Of a DNA stretch of 64,000 nucleotides, positions 1-9,837 are shown piece by piece (positions within the stretch are counted from its first letter, which is position 1; every line of letters starts with the position of its first letter). This DNA is from Methylobacterium sp. (GTDB lineage: Bacteria > Pseudomonadota > Alphaproteobacteria > Rhizobiales > Beijerinckiaceae): positions 1 through 64,000 of the forward strand of contig PNLY01000002.1 in the NCBI GenBank assembly GCA_013823325.1, read 5' to 3'. Both the position numbers and the translations under genes were made by a program. The notes beneath the pieces are model-generated. The model was not told where the DNA came from, did no database searches, and saw only the letters and a list, made by a program, of their open reading frames with translations.

Positions 1-1103
1 GTGCCGCCCTGATATTCCTCCGGCTTCAGCTTGCGCGCCTTGGCCCGGGCCGCATAGTCCTTCATCTCGTTCGAGATCTGCGACAACGTCTTGTGGCAGG
101 CGTCGCGCACGATCGGCGTGATCAGCCCGCCCGGGATCGAGACCGCGACGCCGACATCGGCATGCTTGTGCTTGAGCATGGCGCCATCGGTCCACGAGAC
201 GTTGGCGTCCGGCACGGCCCTGAGCGCCAGAGCCAGTGCCTTGATCACCATGTCGTTGACCGAGAGCTTGTAGGCCGGCTTGCCGTCCTTCTCCGGCGCC
301 GCGGCATTGAGCTCGGCCCGCAGCTTCAGCAGCGCGTCGAGTTCGCAATCCAGCGTGACGTAGAAATGCGGAATGGTCTGCTTGGCCTCGGTCAGGCGGC
401 GCGCGATCGTCTTGCGCATGCCGTCATGCGGGATCTCCTCATAGGAGCCCGGCGCGAACAGCTTCTTGGTCTGCTCATCCGAGGGGCCGGTCGCGAGCGG
501 CGCAGCCGCTGGCTTCGGCGCGGCAGGAGCGCCGGCCGTGGGAGCCGGCGCGGCCTTGGCAGCTCCGCCCTGCTTGGCGGCCTCGATGTCCTTCTCGACG
601 ATGCGGCCATGCGGGCCCGAGCCCTGGACCTTGCCGAGGTCGATGCCGGCGTCCTTGGCGAGGCGGCGTGCCAGCGGCGAGGCGAAGGGGCGGTTGCCGG
701 AAGCGGGCGCTGCGGCCTGCGCAGCAGGCGCCGGTGTAGCAGCTGGAGCCGGAGCGGCAGCAGGGGCCGGGGCGGGTTCACCCGCCTTGCCGTCCGCCTT
801 CGGAGCCGGCTCGCTCTTGGCCGGCGCGGCGCTCGGCGCGGACACGCTCTTGGCGTCCTCGCCCTCGCCGGCGATCACGCCGATCACCTCGTTGACGGCG
901 ACGTCGGCAGTGCCTTCCGGCACGACGATCTTGGCCAGAATGCCCTCGTCGACCGCCTCGACTTCCATGGTCGCCTTGTCGGTCTCGATCTCGGCGATGA
1001 TGTCGCCGGACTTGATCGTGTCGCCTTCTTTCTTAAGCCATTTGGCGAGATTGCCCTTCTCCATGGTGGGAGAGAGCGCAGGCATCAGGATGTTGGTCGG
1101 CAT
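1..1103 (-). CDS. pdhC: Pyruvate dehydrogenase E2, dihydrolipoamide acetyltransferase (3' end off the window)
   Basis: E2 core of the pyruvate dehydrogenase complex; it transfers the acetyl group from lipoyl-lysine to CoA. The first 75 or so residues are a lipoyl domain with the ETDKA motif, lipoylated Lys at residue 43. An Ala/Pro-rich linker, a peripheral subunit-binding domain (around [17 protein letters not shown]) and the start of the catalytic acyltransferase domain ([17 protein letters not shown]) follow. About 367 codons are visible. The C-terminal part with the HxxxDG active site lies beyond position 1. The start, 14 nt after the pdhB stop, gives an N terminus almost identical to that of PdhB. 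It is the last gene of a minus-strand pdhA-pdhB-pdhC operon. Confidence 0.96.
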   Translation of the reverse strand, partial: MPTNILMPALSPTMEKGNLAKWLKKEGDTIKSGDIIAEIETDKATMEVEAVDEGILAKIVVPEGTADVAVNEVIGVIAGEGEDAKSVSAPSAAPAKSEPAPKADGKAGEPAPAPAAAPAPAATPAPAAQAAAPASGNRPFASPLARRLAKDAGIDLGKVQGSGPHGRIVEKDIEAAKQGGAAKAAPAPTAGAPAAPKPAAAPLATGPSDEQTKKLFAPGSYEEIPHDGMRKTIARRLTEAKQTIPHFYVTLDCELDALLKLRAELNAAAPEKDGKPAYKLSVNDMVIKALALALRAVPDANVSWTDGAMLKHKHADVGVAVSIPGGLITPIVRDACHKTLSQISNEMKDYAARAKARKLKPEEYQGG

Positions 1104-1117
1104 CGGTCAGCCCTCTC

Positions 1118-2542
<1,425 letters not shown>

Positions 2543-2609
2543 TTACGCACCCGGAGTTCTGGAATAGCCGCGAGGGCTGAAATGGGCGGGGAGGATCGGG
2601 CGCGGCGCG

Positions 2610-3695
2610 TCAGGCCCGCGCCGGCTCCAGCAGGATGTCCGTGTAGAGCTCGGACGGATCCGGCTCCGGGTCGTGGGTCGCGAACTCGGCGGCGTCGTTG
2701 ACGATCTCGCGGACCTTGGCGTCGATCGCCTTGAGCTCGTCCTCGCCGACCTTGTGCTCGCGGGTCAGGCGGGCGCGGACCTGCTCGATCGGGTCGTGCT
2801 CCTCGCGCATGCGCTGGACCTCGTCCTTCGAGCGGTACTTCGCCGGATCGGACATGGAATGGCCGCGATAGCGATAGGTCTGCATTTCGAGGATATAGGG
2901 CCCCTTGCCGGAGCGGGCATGCTCGATGGCGCGACTCGCCGCCTCGCGCACGGCCCTGACGTCCATGCCGTCGACCTGCTCGCCCGGGATGCCGAAGGAG
3001 ACGCCGCGCTTGGAGAAATCGGTCTGGGCCGAGGCGCGGTTGACCGAGGTGCCCATGGCGTAGCGGTTGTTCTCGATCACGAATACGACCGGCAGCTTCC
3101 AGAGCTCGGCCATGTTGAAGCTCTCATAGACCTGGCCCTGATTGGCGGCGCCGTCGCCGAAATAGGCCATCGATACGCGCCCGTCCTGGCGGTACCAGTT
3201 GGCGAAGCCGAGGCCGGCGCCGAGCGAGACCTGCGCGCCGACGATGCCGTGGCCACCATAGAAGTTCTTCTCGCGGCTGAACATGTGCATCGAGCCGCCC
3301 TTGCCGTGCGAATAACCGCCGCGCCGACCGGTGAGCTCGGCCATGACGCCGCGCGATTCCATGCCGCAAGCCAGCATGTGGCCGTGATCGCGATAGCCGG
3401 TGATGACCTGGTCGCCCTCCTTCGAGGCCATCTGCATGCCGATGACCACGGCTTCCTGACCGATATAGAGATGGCAGAAGCCGCCGATCAGGCCCATGCC
3501 GTACATCTGGCCCGCCTTCTCCTCGAAGCGGCGGATCAGCAGCATCTCGCGATAGGCGTGGAGCTCTTCCTCCTTGTTGAAGGTCGGGACGTTCGACAGC
3601 GTCTTGGCCGCACCTTTCGAAGCGCTCTTTGCTGGCGTCTTAGCGGCCGCCTTGGCAGGCGCTCCTGTTTTCGTCTTCCGTGCGGCAATGGCCAT
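2610..3695 (-). CDS. pdhA: Pyruvate dehydrogenase E1 alpha subunit
   Basis: E1 alpha binds thiamine diphosphate and, with PdhB, decarboxylates pyruvate and reductively acetylates the lipoyl group. The thiamine-binding motif begins GDGAANQG and ends IENN in the middle of the 361-residue protein. The phosphorylation-loop region reads YRYRGHSMSDPAKYR. The first 35 residues are a Lys/Ala/Thr-rich extension, typical of alphaproteobacterial PdhA, and the catalytic domain starts near FNKEEELHAYREMLLIRRFE. It is the first gene of the operon; the AT-rich stretch upstream (3781-3840) is the likely promoter. Confidence 0.97.
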   Translation of the reverse strand: MAIAARKTKTGAPAKAAAKTPAKSASKGAAKTLSNVPTFNKEEELHAYREMLLIRRFEEKAGQMYGMGLIGGFCHLYIGQEAVVIGMQMASKEGDQVITGYRDHGHMLACGMESRGVMAELTGRRGGYSHGKGGSMHMFSREKNFYGGHGIVGAQVSLGAGLGFANWYRQDGRVSMAYFGDGAANQGQVYESFNMAELWKLPVVFVIENNRYAMGTSVNRASAQTDFSKRGVSFGIPGEQVDGMDVRAVREAASRAIEHARSGKGPYILEMQTYRYRGHSMSDPAKYRSKDEVQRMREEHDPIEQVRARLTREHKVGEDELKAIDAKVREIVNDAAEFATHDPEPDPSELYTDILLEPARA

Positions 3696-3780
3696 GAACG
3701 GTCCTCCCGAGCTCTCCTGCTTTGGTTGTAGAGGAAGCCCCAGAGCTTGGCGAGACGGGCATCTCGCAGTGCAGCATAAT

Positions 3781-3840
3781 CTAAGTGTCTGTTATTTATA
3801 ACGTAATGTCATTTAACCGTTTATCGGTTAATCGATCTTT
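3781..3840 (-). promoter_or_regulatory. AT-rich probable promoter of pdhA with a small inverted repeat
   Basis: This stretch is strikingly AT-rich against its surroundings. It holds the inverted repeat TAACCG-5 nt-CGGTTA (3814-3830) and, on the minus strand, a TATAAA-like hexamer nearer the gene. It lies 86-145 nt upstream of the pdhA start. The repeat could be an operator; the assignment as promoter is inference from position and composition. Confidence 0.4.
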
Positions 3841-3861
3841 TTGCGACTATTGACGTTGGGA

Positions 3862-3882
3862 AAGCCGGCCTGGCGCCGGCTT
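3862..3882 (-). terminator. Possible terminator after ftsB
   Basis: Perfect 8-bp arms (AAGCCGGC/GCCGGCTT, 5-nt loop) lie about 100 nt downstream of the ftsB stop. Only three T residues follow on the minus strand, so it is a weak intrinsic terminator at best. Confidence 0.35.
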
Positions 3883-3980
3883 GAGCGAGCCGCGCGGGCC
3901 GCCCCGGGAAAGCAATGCCTGATCCGAAAGAAAGGTCGTTTCAGCACCCGGGCTCAGGGCCTGGCAGCAGCAGGACAGCC

Positions 3981-4292
3981 TCAGCGCCCCATGATGACGA
4001 CATCGTTGCGGTGGACGCGTCCAAGCATGGCACGCGCCCGCTCCTCGAGCAGGTCGCGATCGATCGCCTCGTCGCGCATCAGGCCCAGGCGCTTCTCCCA
4101 GTCCTGCCGTTCGCTGCTCAGGCTGGCGATCTCGGCCTCCATCTCGCCGAGCTTCTCGCGAAGGCCTGCCGATGTCTCGAGGCCGCGCGCGCCATGCTGC
4201 GCGTGAAACAGGAAATAACCGACGACTGCGCTCGACACGAGGTAGAGCGCGAGCGTGACGAGGACGGAGCGGAGGCCGCGGCGGATGACCAT
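3981..4292 (-). CDS. ftsB: Septum formation initiator FtsB/DivIC family
   Basis: Small bitopic divisome protein that links FtsL and FtsQ. The 103 residues give a short cytoplasmic tail (MVIRRGLRSV), one transmembrane helix (about residues 8-27, LVTLALYLVSSAVVGYFLF) and a periplasmic coiled coil (LREKLGEMEAEIASLSSERQ). The C-terminal domain contains ERARAMLGRVHRNDVV, matching the family pattern in which an ARExLG-like segment precedes a conserved aromatic or charged turn. Its position just upstream of pdhA matches the alphaproteobacterial order (eno-ftsB-pdhA). It is 34 nt downstream of the SGNH-like gene on the same strand. Confidence 0.9.
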   Translation of the reverse strand: MVIRRGLRSVLVTLALYLVSSAVVGYFLFHAQHGARGLETSAGLREKLGEMEAEIASLSSERQDWEKRLGLMRDEAIDRDLLEERARAMLGRVHRNDVVIMGR

Positions 4293-4326
4293 GCAATCAC
4301 GGTAGAGTCGCTTGGTTGACGCGCCG

Positions 4327-5451
4327 TTAACGATGAGGGCCGATCACGGACAGGGCCGGATCAGTCGGCGCCGCTCCGCCTCGCCCGAGCGCGATCAAGT
4401 CGGCCTCGATCCGGCGCGCGATTGGCAGCCGGTAATGTGCCGGATCCCAGTAGTTGGAATCCTGCCGCGTCAGTGGCGACGGATGCGCGTAGTCGGCGAC
4501 CACCGCGTTTTGGCGCGCCGCGATCGCCACGATCTCGGCCTTGCAGGCTTCAAAACGCTGCCAGGCGGCGCTGCCCTCGCGCGGCATGGCGCCGGCGTGC
4601 ACCGGCGGCAGCACGATCAGGCGCCGCGTCGTAGCCGGAAAGACGGCCAGGCCCTGCTCCAGCCAAGCGAGCGCCGGAAAGCGCCAGCTGGCACGCTCGG
4701 CGAAGGACACCACGACGGCAGGGGCTTGCGGCGCCATGTCGGGCGCATGACCGCCATAGCTGCGATAGAGGTGGGAGCGCGCGCGGGCGAGGTCATAAGT
4801 GCCCTCGGGCGGGGTGAAGACCTCGTAGCCATCGCCTCGCAGACGCTGCGGCTGCAGTCCGAGCCGGTGGGCAGCCAGGCGCAGGGCGATCTCGAGCGTT
4901 GTGAAGTTGAGTTGCTTGGGCCAGTCGTTCCAGGCGCTGTCGTCATAGAGCCAGGGCGGGAACGGCCGCGGCGTCAGCCGGCGCGCCTCGTCGGTCGCAT
5001 CGGCCTCGCACCAGGTCTGATCGATGCCCCAGATCACCGTATTGGGCGACGCAACCTTGCGCGCGAACAGGCCGGCGAGCTGAGCCTGCTCCCAAGGCGT
5101 CGCGGCGTTCATGCCGAGATTGGCGAAGCGGGCGGACAACCCTTCGGACAGGATCCGCGGGTCGAGCAGGCGCATGGTCGAGGTGCCGAATACCGCCGAA
5201 TCGAAGGCGCCGGACTTGACGATCTGCGGGTACATGAAGCGCTGGTTGAGATCCATCAGCGGCCTTGCCGGCTGGCCCGCGCGGACGCGCACCCCATAGG
5301 GATCGAGCACGACGATGAAGCCGAGCAGCATCGCGGCCAGCATCAGCGCAGCGAGCGCAAACGTCAGCGTCCACCTGCGCCAGCCTTCCTGTGCGCCGCC
5401 CAAAACCACTCCTGTCGCATGCCCGTTCGCCATTGGTGCGGCTTCTGCCAC
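4327..5451 (-). CDS. Membrane-anchored SGNH-like protein of unknown function
   Basis: A 374-residue protein with one N-terminal transmembrane segment (about residues 28-49, TLTFALAALMLAAMLLGFIVV) and a large exported domain. Two spaced motifs recall SGNH/GDSL-type esterases and DltD-like proteins: FGTSTMRLLDP near residue 90 with NLGMNAATPWEQ after it, and SNYWDPAHYR near the C terminus, which would supply the Asp-x-x-His pair. No acyltransferase partner lies beside it. A role in acyl or acetyl modification of a cell-envelope glycan is possible but unproved. The start at 5451 is chosen because it leaves a normal cytoplasmic tail; Met7 is an alternative. Confidence 0.7.
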   Translation of the reverse strand: MAEAAPMANGHATGVVLGGAQEGWRRWTLTFALAALMLAAMLLGFIVVLDPYGVRVRAGQPARPLMDLNQRFMYPQIVKSGAFDSAVFGTSTMRLLDPRILSEGLSARFANLGMNAATPWEQAQLAGLFARKVASPNTVIWGIDQTWCEADATDEARRLTPRPFPPWLYDDSAWNDWPKQLNFTTLEIALRLAAHRLGLQPQRLRGDGYEVFTPPEGTYDLARARSHLYRSYGGHAPDMAPQAPAVVVSFAERASWRFPALAWLEQGLAVFPATTRRLIVLPPVHAGAMPREGSAAWQRFEACKAEIVAIAARQNAVVADYAHPSPLTRQDSNYWDPAHYRLPIARRIEADLIALGRGGAAPTDPALSVIGPHR

Positions 5452-5514
5452 GATGCGCCCGCTGGAACAATGTTGACCGGCGCGCCGGGCTTGCCTATGT
5501 CAGCGCCCCAGTGA

Positions 5515-5589
5515 GGGCGGGTAGCTCAGTGGTAGAGCACGTGACTTTTAATCATGTGGTCGAGGGTTCGATCCCCTCCCCGCTCACCA
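5515..5589 (+). tRNA. tRNA-Lys (anticodon UUU), CCA encoded
   Basis: A complete cloverleaf can be drawn. The acceptor arms GGGCGGG and CCCGCTC pair with one G-U. The D arm is GCTC/GAGC. The anticodon stem CGTGA/TCATG closes the loop CTTTTAA, so the anticodon is TTT (Lys). The T arm is GAGGG-TTCGATC-CCCTC. The discriminator A and a genomically encoded CCA end at 5589. Length is 75 nt with CCA. No duplicated 3' end of the tRNA, as an integrated element would leave, was seen nearby. Confidence 0.97.
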
Positions 5590-5717
5590 TCGCAAAGACG
5601 CAAGCGACGCTCCTGCCTTCGACCATGGGGGAAACCTCGAGCATCCCGTTTCCCAGGATTCGGTAAGGGCACTGCGGCGAACGCCCAGGTCACGTCGGCC
5701 TCGGTTTGCGACAGTCT

Positions 5718-6707
5718 CTAGATATCGATCAGGGTCTCGGAGGGGATGATCCATGACTTCGGAGTCGGCGCCCAGGTCATCACGTAGTTGTCGTTCTCGC
5801 CCGTCAGGATGTGTTCGGCACCGAGCGCGTGGAGGATCTCATGGGCGCCGCGCACGACCAACGCGCGCTGGGACAAGCCAACTCTCGATCTCAACGGAGC
5901 CCAGCACAGGCGGGTGCCGTTCAGGTTCTCTCCGACCGTACTTTCATCCAGGGCGCGCAGATTGCGGCCGTAGAACAGCGTTACACCGGTCGTCTGGTGA
6001 AAACGTTCAAGGTCGCGCCAGGTCACGGCCTGCTCACCCGGTGGGGGCTGTTCCGCATTCTTGAGAATGAAAAGCGGCTTGTCCGGATCGATGGCGAAAG
6101 TCGGCCCGCCGCGGTAACTGATGCGCGGCTCTACGCGAATGGTGATCGGCAGGCAGAGCAGGTTGGTCTGCGGCGTCAGGATCAAATTGATCCAGTTGAA
6201 GACATTCATAGCATAGCCTTTGAAGTCGTCCACGCTGCTGCTCGGCCCGAGGTAGACGGCGTTCAGATGGAACGAACTCCTGGCGCGTACCGGTATGCGT
6301 ATCAAGCCGCGGCGGATACCTCCGACGAAATAGGCCAGATCGGTCGTGCCGGCCCGGCGACCGAGGATCGTCGCGAGGTAGCGCCGGTCGGCTCCCGCTT
6401 CGCGCTGCAGATCGACCACCATTGCGATCGTCGGGTCATCCGACACGAGTTGGAGGTCGCCGGGAGCGTCATAGGACAGGCGTAGAGTCCGGGTCAGACC
6501 GAGCGGGATCATCTGGTGGACCGGCACCTTGTCGCTGATCAGCGTCCAGTTGCCGCTGTCGCCATGGCGCGCCAGCCTTCTACGGCTGAAGCCGTTCATA
6601 TCGCACTCGCCGCGCAGGCTGCCATGCGGCGGGCGAATGTCGACCTTGCCGGCGGACTGACGCTGCTCGAGCGCCAGCATTTCCTCATCGAGCGCTGCGA
6701 TCGTCAT
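5718..6707 (-). CDS. Putative metzincin-type zinc metalloprotease with an N-terminal Ig-like region
   Basis: The 329-residue protein carries HEILHALGAEH at residues 289-299, a full metzincin zinc site (HExxHxxGxxH). It is followed 11 residues later by NYVMTW, whose Met310 could be the Met-turn. The middle (about residues 60-135, VPVHQMIPLGLTRTLRL to ILGRRAGTTDL) looks like a bacterial Ig-like (BIG2-type) beta domain. No signal peptide or transmembrane segment is visible, so the site of action is unknown; a secreted or delivered protease is possible. It is isolated, with no inhibitor gene seen, and sits 128 bp from tRNA-Lys. Family assignment is by motif only. The start has no strong ribosome-binding site. 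Confidence 0.72.
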   Translation of the reverse strand: MTIAALDEEMLALEQRQSAGKVDIRPPHGSLRGECDMNGFSRRRLARHGDSGNWTLISDKVPVHQMIPLGLTRTLRLSYDAPGDLQLVSDDPTIAMVVDLQREAGADRRYLATILGRRAGTTDLAYFVGGIRRGLIRIPVRARSSFHLNAVYLGPSSSVDDFKGYAMNVFNWINLILTPQTNLLCLPITIRVEPRISYRGGPTFAIDPDKPLFILKNAEQPPPGEQAVTWRDLERFHQTTGVTLFYGRNLRALDESTVGENLNGTRLCWAPLRSRVGLSQRALVVRGAHEILHALGAEHILTGENDNYVMTWAPTPKSWIIPSETLIDI

Positions 6708-6967
6708 TCTGCCGACGACGTTGTCGGCCTTGTTCTGTCGCTGGCAAGGCCGAGAAGCGTGAGATTCCTGCGCATCCTGTCAGGCTCCGGGCCGTGATGG
6801 CCAGCGGCCAGCAAAGCGCGCAGGCCTTACCGAAGCGCTAAGCCGGGCTCATCGCTTTCCACCCGAATCCGCCAAACGGCATGCGCATGCTCCCCATACG
6901 CGAACCAAAGTGCTGTTTCCGCGTTGTCTAATCATCCCGCAAACGCGGACACGACAGGAGGACACCC

Positions 6968-7531
6968 ATGTACAAGCGTCACGTTGCACTGACGGCTATC
7001 GGCGGCGTCATGCTTGCTGCCGCTGCCGTTGCGCAGACCAGTTCGCCCTCGAACCAGCCGCCGAGCCCGCAGCCGACCGCCCCCGCGACAAGCGCGCCTG
7101 CTGCCCCGGCGCCGGCGGCCGAGACTGCCAAGGCTCCCGAGAACAACCTTGCCGGCCAGGGCAAGTGGCGGGCCTCGAAGCTGATGGGCGTCGACATCTA
7201 CGGACCCGACAACAAGAAGGTCGGCGACGTCACCGAGGTCGTATTCGACAAGACTGGCAAGATCGAGCTCGTGACTGTCGGCGTCGGCGGCTTCCTCGGC
7301 ATCGGCACCAAGGATGTCGCGATCCCGTTCGAACAGGTGCAGTGGAGCGAGGAGCCGATGGTCACCCCGGCCCCTGCCCCCGCCGGCGGGACCGGAGCCG
7401 GCGGCAGCACCGCGATGAACGCGCCGCCTGCCGCCAAGAAGGGCCCGGAGATGTATCCGGACCACGGCAAGATCACGATGACCAAGGAGCAGCTCACCTC
7501 CGCTCCCGCCGTGACCTACGCCGCCCGCTAA
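6968..7531 (+). CDS. Exported PRC-barrel domain protein
   Basis: 187 residues with a Sec signal peptide (MYKRHVALTAIGGVMLAAAAVAQ, cleavage after AVA-Q), then a Pro/Ala-rich low-complexity spacer (about residues 24-58). A PRC-barrel domain follows (about 62-125), with the typical WRASKLMGVDIYGPDNKKVG start and the turn GVGGFLGIGTKDVAIPF. The tail is Gly/Pro-rich and ends in a Lys-containing segment. PRC barrels occur in RimM and in envelope-associated proteins; here the domain is predicted to be periplasmic. A good ribosome-binding site (GACAGGAGGACACCC) precedes the start, and a strong terminator follows. The gene stands alone; its role is unknown. Confidence 0.88.
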   Translation: MYKRHVALTAIGGVMLAAAAVAQTSSPSNQPPSPQPTAPATSAPAAPAPAAETAKAPENNLAGQGKWRASKLMGVDIYGPDNKKVGDVTEVVFDKTGKIELVTVGVGGFLGIGTKDVAIPFEQVQWSEEPMVTPAPAPAGGTGAGGSTAMNAPPAAKKGPEMYPDHGKITMTKEQLTSAPAVTYAAR

Positions 7532-7556
7532 AGGCAAGCCAAAGAGGCTTACGACA

Positions 7557-7588
7557 GGCCCGCCCTTTCCAGGGCGGGCCTTTTCTTC
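7557..7588 (+). terminator. Rho-independent terminator of the PRC-barrel gene
   Basis: Perfect 10-bp GC-rich stem (GGCCCGCCCT/AGGGCGGGCC, loop TTCC) followed by TTTTCTTC. It sits between two convergent genes but only the plus strand has a U-tract. Confidence 0.92.
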
Positions 7589-7597
7589 TCCGGATAC

Positions 7598-9118
7598 TCA
7601 GTCTTGGAGCTCGGCCAGCAGGCCGGGGAGCGCCTCCGGCAGGTCGTCCGCGATCAGGCCAGAACCGAGCTGCTCGCCAGCACGCCCATGCAGCCAGACG
7701 GCAGCGCAGGCTGCCTCGAAGGTCGGCATCTTCTGCGCCAGCAGGCCGGCGACGATCCCGCCGAGGACGTCACCGGAGCCGGCCGTCGCCAAAGCCGGAG
7801 AGCCGGTACCGTTGATCGCAGCGCGTCCATCGGGCGCGGCGATGACGGTGTCCGGGCCCTTGAGGATGACGACCGCCCCCGTGTCCAATGCGGCATGACG
7901 CGCCCGTTCGAGTTTGCCGAGCGCCGGTTCGAAGCCCGCAACCTCGCCGAACAGACGCTTGAACTCGCCCTCGTGCGGCGTCAGCACCACTGGCGCGGCA
8001 CGCCGCTGCAGCAGATCGGTGAAAGCAGGTCGTTGCGCGCCGATATGGGTCAGCGCGTCGGCATCGAAGACACATGGACGGTTGCTACGAAGGGCGGCCG
8101 CCACCCAGGATCGCGCTTCGTCGTCAAGGCCGAGCGCAGGCCCGATCAGGAGTGCGTCGACCTTGCCAGTAGACAGCATGGTTTCAAAGGTTGCCGCGTC
8201 CACCGCTGCTCGTTGCATCAAGGCGTCAGGGCCTCGACCCGCATGCGCTGCCAGCGCTTCCGGCCGGCAGAGGATCGTCGCGAGCCCCGCGCCGCTGCGC
8301 AGAGCGGCACGCGCGCCGAGCCGCGGCGCCCCGACGCCGGACAATCCGCCCGCTGCAACGGAAACCGCACCACGGGCATATTTGTGGACGCCGGCAGCAT
8401 AGTCCGGCCAGTGAGCGCGCCAGAGATCCGGGGCGTTGCGGAAGATCGACGGTGTGATGCTGCCCGGAACGAAGACGGTCTCGGGCCGGATGCCGATATC
8501 GGCCAGGGTGATGACGCCGCAGAGGCCCCGCCCGGGGTGGAGCAGATGGCCGGGCTTCAGCCGGAAGAAAGTGACGGTCTCGTCGGCTCGGATGGCAGGG
8601 CCATCCGCGAGCCCGGTATCGCCGTGGACCCCGCTCGGCACATCGACCGCGATCACCGTTCGGTCCGTCGCGTTGACGCGATCGACCAGCGCCGCGAGTT
8701 CGCCCGAGATCGCCCGGCTGAGGCCGGCCCCGAACAAGGCGTCGACCACGAGGTCATGACGGGCCGGATCGATTCCATCCATTGCCGCGACCGGTCCGGC
8801 CCAGGCCTGCGCCGCCAGCGCGGCGTCGCCCTTCAACGCGGCGCGTTCGCCGGCGAGCGCCAGCGTGACCCTGCAGCCGCGCTCCGCCAGCAGGCGGGCT
8901 GCGACGAAGCCATCGCCACCATTGTTGCCCGGGCCGCACAGCACAAGGACGCTCTGGCCGGGGCGGATGCGCCGCGCCACCGCGTCGGCGACCGCCTTGC
9001 CCGCCCTCTCCATCAGGACGATGCCCGGTGTGCCGGCCGCGATTGCCATCGAATCCGCGGTCGCCATCTCTGCGACACTGAGCAAAGCGAGGGGGGAGAG
9101 ATCGACAGGCATCGTCAT
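7598..9118 (-). CDS. nnr: Bifunctional NAD(P)H-hydrate epimerase / ADP-dependent dehydratase
   Basis: Repairs hydrated NAD(P)H. The N-terminal YjeF_N epimerase domain interconverts R and S hydrates; the C-terminal carbohydrate-kinase-like domain dehydrates S-NAD(P)HX with ADP. Visible motifs are the epimerase nucleotide loop VLCGPGNNGGDGFVAARLL and, in the C-terminal half, VVLTPHEGEFKRLFG and NGTGSPALATAGSGDVLGG, the kinase-like anion hole. With the start at 9118 (MTMPVDL) the protein has 506 residues, the usual family length. The frame stays open to 9289, but that extension is not family-like. It is convergent with the PRC-barrel gene and divergent from glnB. Confidence 0.9.
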   Translation of the reverse strand: MTMPVDLSPLALLSVAEMATADSMAIAAGTPGIVLMERAGKAVADAVARRIRPGQSVLVLCGPGNNGGDGFVAARLLAERGCRVTLALAGERAALKGDAALAAQAWAGPVAAMDGIDPARHDLVVDALFGAGLSRAISGELAALVDRVNATDRTVIAVDVPSGVHGDTGLADGPAIRADETVTFFRLKPGHLLHPGRGLCGVITLADIGIRPETVFVPGSITPSIFRNAPDLWRAHWPDYAAGVHKYARGAVSVAAGGLSGVGAPRLGARAALRSGAGLATILCRPEALAAHAGRGPDALMQRAAVDAATFETMLSTGKVDALLIGPALGLDDEARSWVAAALRSNRPCVFDADALTHIGAQRPAFTDLLQRRAAPVVLTPHEGEFKRLFGEVAGFEPALGKLERARHAALDTGAVVILKGPDTVIAAPDGRAAINGTGSPALATAGSGDVLGGIVAGLLAQKMPTFEAACAAVWLHGRAGEQLGSGLIADDLPEALPGLLAELQD

Positions 9119-9217
9119 GCGAGGATTGTCTGCCGGCTGCGGCGGCGAGGCAAGGATGCGGGCGACAACCCTGTTTGCACTCAAGATAGGCATCTGCATA
9201 TTTTTTGGACGGTTTTT

Positions 9218-9234
9218 CGCCTCTTCAAGAGGCG
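9218..9234. promoter_or_regulatory. 17-bp perfect palindrome between nnr and glnB
   Basis: CGCCTCTT-C-AAGAGGCG lies 169-185 bp upstream of glnB and about 100 bp upstream of nnr. Neither strand has a U-tract after it, so an operator is more likely than a terminator. The binding protein is unknown. Confidence 0.4.
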
Positions 9235-9282
9235 GTTTGCACCGGGGGGCGTCATGGCGGCGGGGCAGCGCCGATGCTATGA

Positions 9283-9741
<459 letters not shown>

Positions 9742-9837
9742 GGATAGTTCCCCTCCCCCAAGGAATGCGTGCGCCGGCGGAGCCCCGCAGGCAGCGTCTG
9801 TCGTGAGACCCTAGCAGTCGACAAAGGAAGTCGTGAG

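Noticed and set aside
5515-6707. Integrated element at tRNA-Lys
   Set aside because: No integrase and no duplicated tRNA end were seen; only proximity supports it.
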